Shown here piece by piece: positions 43,894-51,498 of a DNA stretch of 64,000 nucleotides. The stretch's first letter is position 1; every line of letters begins with the position of its first letter. Made by a program: the position numbers and the translations under genes. The DNA comes from Bog-473 sp963791455 (GTDB lineage: Bacteria; Actinomycetota; Acidimicrobiia; Acidimicrobiales; RAAP-2): NCBI GenBank assembly GCA_963791455.1, contig CAWBSM010000004.1, positions 620,001-684,000 of the forward strand, written 5' to 3'. The notes under the pieces are model-generated. The model saw only the letters and a program-made list of their open reading frames with translations. It ran no database searches and was not told the origin of the DNA.

Positions 43894-44415
43894 ATGAGCG
43901 GTTGGATCACACTGCGTCCGGTCGGCGAAGCCGACCTCACCGACCTGGTGCGGCTGCTGTGGGATCCAGCCGCGTCGGGAGATTTTCAGTTCTTCGGTTT
44001 CCGCCTAGCCGACGCGCGTGAACTGGAGCGCCGCTGGCGGGAGGACGGCCTCATCGGAGAGGAACGCTCTTTCCTTGCCGTCGGCCTGCAGGATGGTTCC
44101 TGTGCTGGATGGGTGACATGGCGGAAGAGTGGAGCGTTTGGAAACTTCGAGATTGGCATCGCACTCTTCCCCGAGCATCGTGGCTGCGGCATCGGCACCG
44201 AGGCCCAGCGACAGCTCGTTGACCTCTTGTTCCGAACAACCACTGCTTACCGACTGGAGGCGGGTACCGAGATCGACAACGTCCCTGAACAGCGGTCACT
44301 TGAGAAGGTTGGATTCCGGCGGGAAGGCCTACTGCGAGGAACCTATTTCCGGGACGGATCGTGGAGAGACAGTGTCATATATGGCCTGCTCCGTGAAGAC
44401 GAGCGACCCGACTAG
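43894..44415 (+). CDS. GNAT family N-acetyltransferase (RimJ/RimL-like)
   Basis: 173 residues from the ATG at 43894. 'ITLRPVGEADLTDLVRLLW' at the start, 'EIGIALFPEHRGCGIGTEAQ' (acetyl-CoA loop), 'EAGTEIDNVPEQRSLEKVGF' and 'REGLLRGTYFRDGSWRDS', a pattern typical of ribosomal-protein or antibiotic-type acetyltransferases. Complete. Substrate unknown. First gene of the accessory zone; it converges on a decayed gene. Confidence 0.8.
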   Translation: MSGWITLRPVGEADLTDLVRLLWDPAASGDFQFFGFRLADARELERRWREDGLIGEERSFLAVGLQDGSCAGWVTWRKSGAFGNFEIGIALFPEHRGCGIGTEAQRQLVDLLFRTTTAYRLEAGTEIDNVPEQRSLEKVGFRREGLLRGTYFRDGSWRDSVIYGLLREDERPD

Positions 44416-44439
44416 AACGGGCTGTGCACGCTGCCTGTC

Positions 44440-45110
44440 TGGTTCCTCCGCGCAGAAAAGAAGGTGCTCATCTGGCCCTGCGACAGGAGGCGTTTCAGTC
44501 AGCGGTGCAGCCGGAAGGCCCGAATCCCAAACGGTGAGGCCCGGCCTTTTCGACCCGGCGGTAAGCCTGGGGGATGTCCCAACACGGCTCGCGCTCATTG
44601 GATCGGTGAGTGTCGGCTCGAGGATCGCCGCTCCGATTGTCCGCGCCTCCGTTTCGGTGGCGACGTTCGCGACTTGGTGGTCACCAAACGCCTCCTCGAG
44701 CAATACCTGTGCGAGGGTGTTCCTGCTAGCCCGCCGGTCATTTGCTCGGCGTAAGCCGTCTGCTTCGCCACGGTCCCACAGCGTCTGAATGAGGTCGAAC
44801 CCAACCTGCTGGATGGCCTTCGACGGATAGGCGGTATCGAGCAGACCGACAAAGGGCAGGATCTGCCGACCGGTGGGCATCGTGGGGCTGGGGACGGTGT
44901 AAGAGTCGTTGGGAAAGGGCAACATGCAGCCCGATGGATCGAGCGGATCGCCGGGATCCGAGGGAGTGGCTCCCCAAGAGCTCACATTCGTGCCTGCTGG
45001 GCAACAGTGGCGTTCCGTGCCGTCAAGACACGTGCCGCAACAACATTTGCGGTGTCGATCGGCACGAAGGCGGCCGTCCCAACGAGGAAGATCGTAAGAG
45101 CTCCCGACAC
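44440..45110 (-). pseudogene. Remnant of a large secreted protein ('MLPFPND' family)
   Basis: A signal peptide is readable from a GTG at 45108-45110 with AGGA six bases upstream ('VSGALTIFLVGTAAFVP'). The frame then stops, and homology continues in another frame from about 44991: 'DPSGCMLPFPNDSYTV' and 'PTGRQ'. Shortly after comes 'EEAFGDHQVANVATETEART' and 'TVWDSGLPAAPLTETPP'. From memory, in intact actinobacterial relatives these two blocks are several hundred residues apart. So the gene has a frameshift and a large internal deletion. Original function unknown; the intact proteins are large and exported. Confidence 0.55.
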
Positions 45111-45303
45111 GAACTATCCTGTTGCGTACGATCGCCTCCTTCCTTCCCTGGCCGTTCGATGCCGCCATCGAAGCTGGAGTCCCGGAAACGCCCACGGTAG
45201 CGCTGCACCTTGATCGGCGGAAGCCGGGCAACTTCTTCGCGTCAATGGGTGGCCGCGCTCGTCCGCTTTCTCCTTCCCCAGCACTCCTCAGCCCCTGCGA
45301 CCT

Positions 45304-45681
45304 TTATTCGCCGTCGGTCGTCTCGTAGTCCTCGACTCGCGCTCTCATCAGCGCCCTCAGAAGATCGGTTGGCAGGTCCTGGTCGTAAGGAAGCTTGATG
45401 AAGCCCTCACCGGCCTCGTAACCAACGGCCCTCACCGCGGCCCTCTGCGTGGCGAAGAACTGCGGGGAGAAACGAAGCGAGCAGTGGTGCTTGAAGTTTT
45501 GCAGCGTCCACAGGTTCGTCTTCTCGCCACGGACGTACACCGGCAGGTTCCACTTGAGTTCCTCGCGCGCTTTCGGGTCGGCACTCAGGCTCAGCTCCCT
45601 GAGTGTCTCCAAGTGTGGGCGCTGCCCGTCGCTCAGCTGTGCGAAAAAGTCGTCGACGCTTGCGCGCTTCGGCATCGGCAC
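45304..45681 (-). CDS. DUF1801 family protein
   Basis: 125 residues. 'VDDFFAQLSDGQRPHLETLRE' and 'ELKWNLPVYVRGEKTNLWTL', then 'HCSLRFSPQFF' and 'GFIKLPYDQDLPTDLLRALM', match the YdhG/DUF1801 fold, small soluble alpha-beta proteins of unclear function (iron-chaperone-like frataxin fold members). Complete, cytoplasmic. No operon partner. Confidence 0.8.
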   Translation of the reverse strand: MPMPKRASVDDFFAQLSDGQRPHLETLRELSLSADPKAREELKWNLPVYVRGEKTNLWTLQNFKHHCSLRFSPQFFATQRAAVRAVGYEAGEGFIKLPYDQDLPTDLLRALMRARVEDYETTDGE

Positions 45682-45796
45682 GGCGTCAGGCTAGCCGCTC
45701 CCACGCGGCGCGTTCTCACGACTTCTTCGGGTCGCATCCATCGTTCTCAGATCGCCCGTTGGACCTGGAAGCTCTGCCATCAAGACATTGGTTCGG

Positions 45797-45949
45797 TCAC
45801 GATTCCCTGCGTTCGTCGTCGGGCATGGCCGGGTTCCGATGCAACCAACAGAGTCCCGAGTGATGGGTCGTTCTGTTCCTGCACCGGCGCCGGCCGCTAC
45901 GAGCCTCGGTGAAGGGGACGAAGACGTAGGCGTGACACTGTTCGCTCAT
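45797..45949 (-). CDS. 50-residue Cys/His (zinc-knuckle-like) protein
   Basis: ATG at 45947-45949 with GAGGTG six bases upstream. The translation starts 'MSEQCHAYVFVPFTEARSGR', then 'RRCRNRTTHHSGLCWLHRNP'. Cys5, Cys23, Cys34 and His37 have the spacing of small proteins with an 'RCxNxx...CxxH' ending seen across actinobacteria, in which the four residues could hold a zinc ion. Too short for usual ORF cut-offs. Function unknown. Confidence 0.5.
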   Translation of the reverse strand: MSEQCHAYVFVPFTEARSGRRRCRNRTTHHSGLCWLHRNPAMPDDERRES

Positions 45950-46466
45950 CTGTACACCTCACATCCGACGCTCATCGACAACACTGAACCAGATCGACTT
46001 CACGACGAACCGTATCCTCAGACCAGACCGCTCCATGAGCGTCGCCATCCCGGCCTTCGGAGAGAGCTGGGTCGTGGCACAGAACGCCGAGCGAGTGCGG
46101 CCGCTCCTGGGGCTTTACGACTCGGCGAAACCGACGCAATGAGCGCCCGAACACTCCCGATCTGTGCTTCACCATGAGAGTCGTCACGGCACCACCGAGG
46201 TCGGGGACCGTCGCGATGGATCCCCCTGGACAGGTGACCATCGGGTTCGCCTTTCGGCAGTGCCAGATCGGCAAGAGCAGGAGCGCGACCGAGGTCCAGC
46301 CGGGCGCGCGACAAGCGATCGCCGACGAGGCCCTGGACGCGCGAGAGACTGTTCGGCACCAGGCCACAGTAGTGATCATCGGCCCGTCACGCCCCCGCCC
46401 CATTACCGGGACCGAGGCACCGTCCCCCGGGACCCCGGCAACCCCGACAGTTCGCCACTGTGAGCA
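45950..46466. other. Intergenic region without a convincing gene
   Basis: About 520 bp. Several frames are open because of GC content, but none shows a recognisable domain, a good start or a consistent codon pattern. It may be decayed coding DNA like the neighbouring remnants. Confidence 0.5.
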
Positions 46467-47831
46467 ATGAGGCTGGGGTTTGGGCAAACTGGGGCGGTGG
46501 GCGACCTGCCGCAGACTTGCTACGCGAAGACCGATGATGGGGTTCATATCGCCTACCAGGTGTTCGGGGACGGTCCAATCGATCTGGTGATAAATCCAGG
46601 TTTCATCTCCCACCTTGAGCTGGCGTGGGAGGAACCGACCCTGGCCACGATGCTCAGTCGGCTCGGGTCGTTCGCCCGCGTGATCGCCTTCGACAAGCGC
46701 GGAACCGGGATGTCCGATCGGACGGGGCGACTCCCGGACATCGACCGTCGCATGCTCGATATCGAGGCGGTGATGGACGCGGTCGGTTCCGAGCAGGCGG
46801 CGCTCTTCGGGGTTTCCGAAGGTGGACCCATGGCCATCGTGTTCGCCGCCGCCCACCCCGAGCGGACACGGGCTCTGGTCCTACTCGCCGCCTTCGCCCG
46901 CGTCACAGCATGTCCCGATTACCCCATCGGCGTTCCAGGGGGCCTTCTCGACAGATTCGTGCGTTACATCGAGCCCCGGTGGGGCACGGGCGTAGGACTC
47001 CAGGCATGGGCGCCGAGCGTCGCCGACAACCCCGCGAGCCGCGAGTACTTTGCGCGCCTTCAACGCATGGCCGCCAGCCCGGGATCCGCAATGGACCTGC
47101 TGACCTCCTTGGTTGACCTGGACGTCCGGGCCGCGCTTCCCTTGGTCGACACCCCGACCCTGGTGATGCACCGGACCGATGACCGCATGATTCCTATCGC
47201 GCTCGGGCGGTATTTGGCCGACCACATCGGTGGCGCCCGGTTTATCGAACTTGCCGGAACCGACCACTTCTGGTGGACCGAGGGCACCGACCGTATCGTC
47301 GAGGAAACTCAGGAATTCTTGACGGGCGCCCGCCCGGTGGCCGAGCCCAACCGCGTACTCGCCACGGTTTTGTTCACCGACATCGTGGATTCCACGCGCC
47401 AGGGCGCCGAACTTGGGGACAAGGCGTGGAGCGCGCTGTTGGACCAGCACGATGCCCTCGCCATGAGCCAGGTGTCGCGTCACGGCGGCCGCGTCGTGAA
47501 GACCACCGGTGATGGAATCCTGGCCACCTTCGACGGCCCGGCGCGCTCGGTGCGGTGCGCTCAGTCGATCAGCGAGGGGGCTCGTGCACTTGGCGTCGAG
47601 GTCCGTGCCGGAGTGCATACGGGCGAGGTCGAACTCCGAGGGCAGGACGTATCAGGACTTGGGGTAAACATCGCGTCCCGCATCGAGGCGCTTGCCGGAC
47701 CCGGCGAAGTCCTCGTTTCGAGGACCGTGACAGATCTCGTAGCGGGTTCGGATCTCACGTTCACCGACATGGGTGAACACGATCTCAAAGGCGTTCCCGG
47801 TCGTTGGCAACTGTTCATCGCAACTGGCTGA
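46467..47831 (+). CDS. Alpha/beta hydrolase - class III adenylate cyclase fusion
   Basis: 454 residues. Residues about 15-285 are an alpha/beta hydrolase: 'YAKTDDGVHIAYQVFGDGP', nucleophile elbow 'LFGVSEGGPMAIV', 'VMHRTDDRMIP' and 'AGTDHFWW' His. Residues about 290-450 are a class III cyclase: 'VLFTDIVDSTRQG' with metal Asp, 'VVKTTGDGILATF' with the second metal Asp and purine Lys, and 'GLGVNIASRIEALA'. The plan is that of mycobacterial Rv1900c. It would make cAMP from ATP, perhaps tuned by a ligand of the hydrolase domain. The start may be the internal GTG at about 46498 instead. Confidence 0.87.
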   Translation: MRLGFGQTGAVGDLPQTCYAKTDDGVHIAYQVFGDGPIDLVINPGFISHLELAWEEPTLATMLSRLGSFARVIAFDKRGTGMSDRTGRLPDIDRRMLDIEAVMDAVGSEQAALFGVSEGGPMAIVFAAAHPERTRALVLLAAFARVTACPDYPIGVPGGLLDRFVRYIEPRWGTGVGLQAWAPSVADNPASREYFARLQRMAASPGSAMDLLTSLVDLDVRAALPLVDTPTLVMHRTDDRMIPIALGRYLADHIGGARFIELAGTDHFWWTEGTDRIVEETQEFLTGARPVAEPNRVLATVLFTDIVDSTRQGAELGDKAWSALLDQHDALAMSQVSRHGGRVVKTTGDGILATFDGPARSVRCAQSISEGARALGVEVRAGVHTGEVELRGQDVSGLGVNIASRIEALAGPGEVLVSRTVTDLVAGSDLTFTDMGEHDLKGVPGRWQLFIATG

Positions 47832-48138
47832 GGTGCCCGGCCTGCGCTTGGGACTGGCTCGAAAGGCCGGAGTGAGCGCGGTACCACTGCTCGACGAGGG
47901 GTCGGGTCCAATCCGCTATCGGGTCGGAGCGCCCGATGCCTCGTCGGTCAAAAAGCACCAGGCGGCCTATGGTTTGAAGTCCGCGAATCAACCGAGCACC
48001 GATGCGGTCGCTCTCGAGCATCTGCATGGGGATGGTTCCGCCCGGAGTGATGACCACGAGTTCGTGACCGTCAGCCCCATCGAGCACCTTGTAGGCGAGG
48101 TGCTGCCCTGCGGCCTCGGGGTAGCGGATTTCATTCAC
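47815..48138 (-). pseudogene. N-terminal fragment of a second alpha/beta hydrolase(-cyclase)
   Basis: The GTG at 48136-48138 overlaps the DinB stop (GTGA). 107 residues: 'VNEIRYPEAAGQHLAYKVLD', 'HELVVITPGG' and 'LVLFDRRGIGRSDPI' match the first 90 residues of hydrolase domains like that of the neighbouring cyclase fusion. The nucleophile Ser, the rest of the hydrolase and any cyclase are missing; the last 15 residues are unrelated. The cut falls right at the 3' end of the intact convergent paralogue. Confidence 0.65.
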
Positions 48139-48662
48139 ACGAACAAGCCACGCATCCAGCGCCCTGACCGAGTGATTCCACCTGTATGGATCTGACGGGT
48201 GATCTGTATCTGACCGAGGTGTTCTCGCGCATGCCCGTAGTTGCCGATCAGCCACGCGAGACCGGTGCGTACCTCATCAGACGGGAGCGTCGGTAGCGGG
48301 AGCTCTTCACTCAGGTGACTGACAGCGATGCGAGGCTCAAGTTCTACGATCAGGTCGTCAGCCTCTTCGAGCAACCGTAGGACGTCGGGTCCCGTTAGTC
48401 CTGACCCAGCGAACTCCGCATCTCGGTCTCGCTCGCAAGCCAGGCCAGCAATGCATCGAAGTGTCTCGGCCTCGGAGCCGACGAGGTGTCCGACGATCGT
48501 TGCGATGGAGTTCGCCCCAGGCATGGGTACCCAGTTGAGGGTTTCGTCGTCGAGGCCATGAAGTTCGTCCCGAAGCTGTTGGTGAACCTGGCGGAAGAGC
48601 GCCAAGATCGTCGATGGGGCGCCAGAGTCGAGCGAACCGGTGGGTATCGGCATGGCTGCCAT
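48135..48662 (-). CDS. DinB-like protein
   Basis: About 175 residues (ATG at 48660-48662, or 48651-48653). Four-helix DinB pattern: 'ILALFRQVHQQLRDELHGLD', 'LNWVPMPGANSIATIVGHL' (first His ligand), 'AWLIGNYGHAREHLGQIQ' (HxxxH-type ligands). DinB/DUF664 proteins bind a metal and include thiol-dependent transferases. No substrate evident. Upstream, coupled partner of the truncated hydrolase. Confidence 0.75.
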   Translation of the reverse strand: MAAMPIPTGSLDSGAPSTILALFRQVHQQLRDELHGLDDETLNWVPMPGANSIATIVGHLVGSEAETLRCIAGLACERDRDAEFAGSGLTGPDVLRLLEEADDLIVELEPRIAVSHLSEELPLPTLPSDEVRTGLAWLIGNYGHAREHLGQIQITRQIHTGGITRSGRWMRGLFV

Positions 48663-48910
48663 TTTGCACCGAACCGCTGTCCGTTGGCTCACTGCTTGCG
48701 CCGTGCGAGGGAGACCGTCGCCAGTAGTGGGATGGGCCGATTTTTAATTTGCTTCTTAATCCCATTGTCCGAAGAGACCCGGAAGCCGATACCAGGCTGG
48801 CTCGGGCTGCTCGGACCACCGGGTATCCGTTCCCGTGGTCAGCCGTTCGCAGATACCCAGAACAGGCTCTTCAGTCGCACTGCCAGATCTGCAATGAAAG
48901 ACTCAATGAC

Positions 48911-49318
48911 ATGCGGGTCATTCTCAACCTGATATGGCTCATCCTTTCGGGTCTGTGGCTTGCTCTCGGGTACGCGCTGGCTGGCCTGGTGATGTGTCTC
49001 TTGATTATTACCATCCCCTTCGGAATAGCCGCTTTCCGCCTCGCCGCGTTTGTTCTATGGCCCTTCGGTAGGACCGTTGTACGTCGGCCCGATGCTGGCG
49101 CGCCTTCAACCATCGGGAACGTTCTTTGGTTTGTTCTGGTCGGGCTGTGGATGGCGATCGCGCATCTGTTCTCCGGGTTGCTGCTCTGTCTGACGATCAT
49201 CGGAATACCTCTCGGAATCGCCAATTTCAAACTCGCCGCCGTCGCGGTCGCACCTCTCGGAAAGGAGATCGTGCCAACCAGTGACCCCCGGGCCGCCATG
49301 GGAACCATCAGGTTCTGA
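48911..49318 (+). CDS. yccF: YccF family inner-membrane protein
   Basis: 135 residues from the ATG at 48911. Two copies of the YccF unit: 'VMCLLIITIPFGIAAFRLAAF' with 'LWPFGRTVV', and 'LLCLTIIGIPLGIANFKLAAV' with 'APLGKEIV'. Four hydrophobic segments. Small integral membrane family of unknown function. The 3' end overlaps a convergent hydrolase remnant. Confidence 0.85.
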   Translation: MRVILNLIWLILSGLWLALGYALAGLVMCLLIITIPFGIAAFRLAAFVLWPFGRTVVRRPDAGAPSTIGNVLWFVLVGLWMAIAHLFSGLLLCLTIIGIPLGIANFKLAAVAVAPLGKEIVPTSDPRAAMGTIRF

Positions 49319-49530
49319 AGTCCTCACATGGGGTTCGAACCGCTTGCAGTTCGTTCAGCGTCAGCACGACCTGGGTGCTGATGCTGAAGTGGCCGAGGTC
49401 GGGCACGACCCTCAACGTCGCACCGGGGCGAGGCCTGCCGTGTGCTCGGCCCGGGACGAGCGGAACCAACGGATCGGCCCTCCGTGAGAACCATGGTCGG
49501 ACACTTGATGAGGCTCATGTCGATGCTTCG
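49308..49530 (-). pseudogene. C-terminal remnant of an alpha/beta hydrolase
   Basis: In one minus-strand frame 'MSLIKCPTMVLTEG' is the start of a hydrolase acid-residue strand. One frame over, the text continues as 'DPLVPLVPGRAHG', 'GATLRVVPDLGHFSIST' (catalytic His region) and 'VVLTLNELQ' to a TGA at 49308-49310. The first three quarters of the gene are absent; the neighbouring GNAT gene begins where it would be. A frameshift near 49,480 adds to the decay. Confidence 0.45.
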
Positions 49531-49564
49531 TCCGCAAGAGCCCACGTTGCGGCACAATGAATCG

Positions 49565-50008
49565 ATGGAAGTCCGACCACTAGACGACCGAGACCAACAA
49601 TGGCTCATGGAGTTCATGACTCGGACGTGGGGCTTTCCGGTTGTCAGTATCTCCGGTGCTCACAATCCTGGCGAACTTCCCGGCTTCGTGGCCCTACGGG
49701 GCGATCAGCGACTGGGGGTTATCACCTACCGACTGGCCGATGAGGCTTGCGAGGTCGTCACCATTAACAGCCTGCAAGAGAACCAGGGCGTCGGAACGGC
49801 CCTTCTCGAAGCCGTGAAGCATATCGCTGCCGAACGCGCGCTCCGCCTTTGGCTCAGCACGACAGAGGACAACGCCAACGCCATTCGATTTTACGAAAGC
49901 CGCGGGATGACCAGGCAAGCTGTGCACCGAGATTTCATCGAGCTGGTTCGGGGCTACAAGCCAGTTACCGATGGCGGCTATCGCGACGCAATCGAGTTCT
50001 CCTACTGA
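49565..50008 (+). CDS. GNAT family N-acetyltransferase
   Basis: 147 residues from the ATG at 49565. 'MEVRPLDDRDQQWLMEFMTR', 'LQENQGVGTALLEAVKHIAA' (acetyl-CoA loop) and 'NANAIRFYESRGM' are GNAT hallmarks. The C terminus 'LVRGYKPVTDGGYRDAIEF' is like small-molecule acetyltransferases. Complete; target unknown. Confidence 0.82.
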   Translation: MEVRPLDDRDQQWLMEFMTRTWGFPVVSISGAHNPGELPGFVALRGDQRLGVITYRLADEACEVVTINSLQENQGVGTALLEAVKHIAAERALRLWLSTTEDNANAIRFYESRGMTRQAVHRDFIELVRGYKPVTDGGYRDAIEFSY

Positions 50009-50183
50009 CTCCGGCGTTGCCAGACGGAAGCCAGGTGACTGGCGATGAGGTCGGGCGGTCCAATGGGCACGCGAGAGAATTATCGGCCCGGGGCAAGACG
50101 GCGCCGCGAATCGACCGTTCCCTACGGTCAACCTGGTTGGGGAGAACACCTAGTCTGGCTTCGACGAAGATGAGGTGAGGTGC

Positions 50184-50540
50184 ATGATCGAAGAGTTGCA
50201 CGATCTACCGGCGGGGGTAATTGGATTTCAGGCCAGCGGGAAGTTGGCAGCAACCGATTACCGCGATGTTGTGGTTCCCGCCTTGGAGCGCGCCTTTGCG
50301 AAGGGCGAGGTCAGATTCCTGATTGTGATGACCAACTTCGAAGGTATGTCGGGCGGTGCGCTCTGGCAGGACCTCAAGATCGGCGTTGAGCACCTGCGGG
50401 CCTGGAAGCGCATTGCCGTTGTCACCGACATCGAGTGGGTGACGCAACTCACCGGACTCTTCGGCTGGATGACTCCCGGAGAGACCAAGACGTTCTCATT
50501 GGACCAACGGGAAGAGGCCATCGCTTGGGTCGCCGGGTGA
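50184..50540 (+). CDS. SpoIIAA-like (STAS-related) protein
   Basis: 118 residues from the ATG at 50184, with GAGG eight bases upstream. 'GVIGFQASGKLAATDYRDVV', 'RFLIVMTNFEGMSGGALWQD' and 'WKRIAVVTDIEWVTQLTGLF' match the SpoIIAA-like family (PF11964-type). It has the STAS-like fold but no clear phosphorylated Ser. Often stress-associated; function unknown. Confidence 0.8.
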   Translation: MIEELHDLPAGVIGFQASGKLAATDYRDVVVPALERAFAKGEVRFLIVMTNFEGMSGGALWQDLKIGVEHLRAWKRIAVVTDIEWVTQLTGLFGWMTPGETKTFSLDQREEAIAWVAG

Positions 50541-50812
50541 GCGCGACGAGCTCTGGGTTCAAATGCCCGCGCACCGTCCGCGCAACCCGAGCCGCGTGGT
50601 TTCGGCAAGTGACTCCCCGACCGTAGGTTCGCCGTCGAGAACGGGCCGATGACGGACCTGACGTCCGGCAATCGTCCACGGCGGCACGAGGGGTCCGGTT
50701 GGTCGGGCTGGATCGAGATGCCGCCGCGTACTCAAAGAAGGCCGCAGAAAGCCCGGGTGGCCTGCTACCGAGCACCCACCCAGATCGACGGATCGGTGCG
50801 ACACTTGGATTC

Positions 50813-51274
50813 GTGAACCCTTCAGCTCGCCGAGCCGACCTGTCCGATGCCGAGGTGCTCGCTCGGTTGCGGTGGGTCTGGCGGGCAGTCGAGAAGAGAG
50901 AAAGTGGAGACTGGTTTCAGTTCAGAAGCGATTTTGCCAGTTGGTTTGTCGAACATCAGCGGACGCATGTGCCCTTCCTCGTAGAGACGGAAGGTCAAGC
51001 CCTCGGCATGGCTTGGCTTGCTGTGATCGAACGGATTCCAGGACCTGAGAGGTGGCGGAGGCGCTCGGGAGATCTTCAGAGTGTGTACGTCCTCTCCGAG
51101 CACCGAAACCACGGACTGGGTCATCTCCTGCTTTCGACGCTGGTCGACGTGGCGCGCAGGGAGGGCCTGGTCTACCTGTCCGTGCATCCAAGCCCTCGTT
51201 CCTTTCCCTTCTATCGACGCCTGGGCTTTATGGGAGAGGGAAGCCTCTTGTTTCTCGAACTTCAGTCGCACTAG
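50813..51274 (+). CDS. GNAT family N-acetyltransferase
   Basis: 153 residues from the GTG at 50813; no ribosome-binding site, so possibly leaderless. 'LVETEGQALGMAWLAVIERI', 'LQSVYVLSEHRNHGLGHLLL' (acetyl-CoA loop) and 'SPRSFPFYRRLGF' identify a GNAT. Third GNAT in 7.4 kb. Target unknown. Confidence 0.78.
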   Translation: MNPSARRADLSDAEVLARLRWVWRAVEKRESGDWFQFRSDFASWFVEHQRTHVPFLVETEGQALGMAWLAVIERIPGPERWRRRSGDLQSVYVLSEHRNHGLGHLLLSTLVDVARREGLVYLSVHPSPRSFPFYRRLGFMGEGSLLFLELQSH

Positions 51275-51319
51275 GACCGCAAGCACCTAGACGCTTCCAC
51301 GCACAGAGCGCCGATGTCG

Positions 51320-51398
51320 GGCGCTCGACGTCATCGAGGGTCAGCGCAATCGCTACGACCCCGTCGGTCAGGGCCAGTAGGCGATCGATCCCCGGCAT
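51320..51398 (-). pseudogene. Short N-terminal remnant of a TMEM175/DUF1211-type channel
   Basis: From an ATG at 51396-51398 the translation 'MPGIDRLLALTDGVVAIALT' resembles the first helix of bacterial TMEM175 proteins, where an R-x(3)-[FL]-[ST]-D-G-V motif lines the pore. It degrades after about 28 residues, with none of the other helices. A decayed fragment. Confidence 0.35.
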
Positions 51399-51498
51399 GT
51401 TGTCGCTGTCGTCATAGGCAACGCTCGGGCGGATCGGCACTGATGAGAGCTTGGCAGACGGTGGGCCGCGGACCGCGGAAGGACGCCGCCGATAACCT

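Noticed and set aside
45972..46856. 294-residue minus-strand frame
   Set aside because: Mostly antisense to the hydrolase-cyclase gene; the part outside it has no recognisable motif.
50555..50600. 'GGGTTCAAATGCCC' as a tRNA T-arm
   Set aside because: The T stem does not pair to five base pairs and no other tRNA arms lie upstream.
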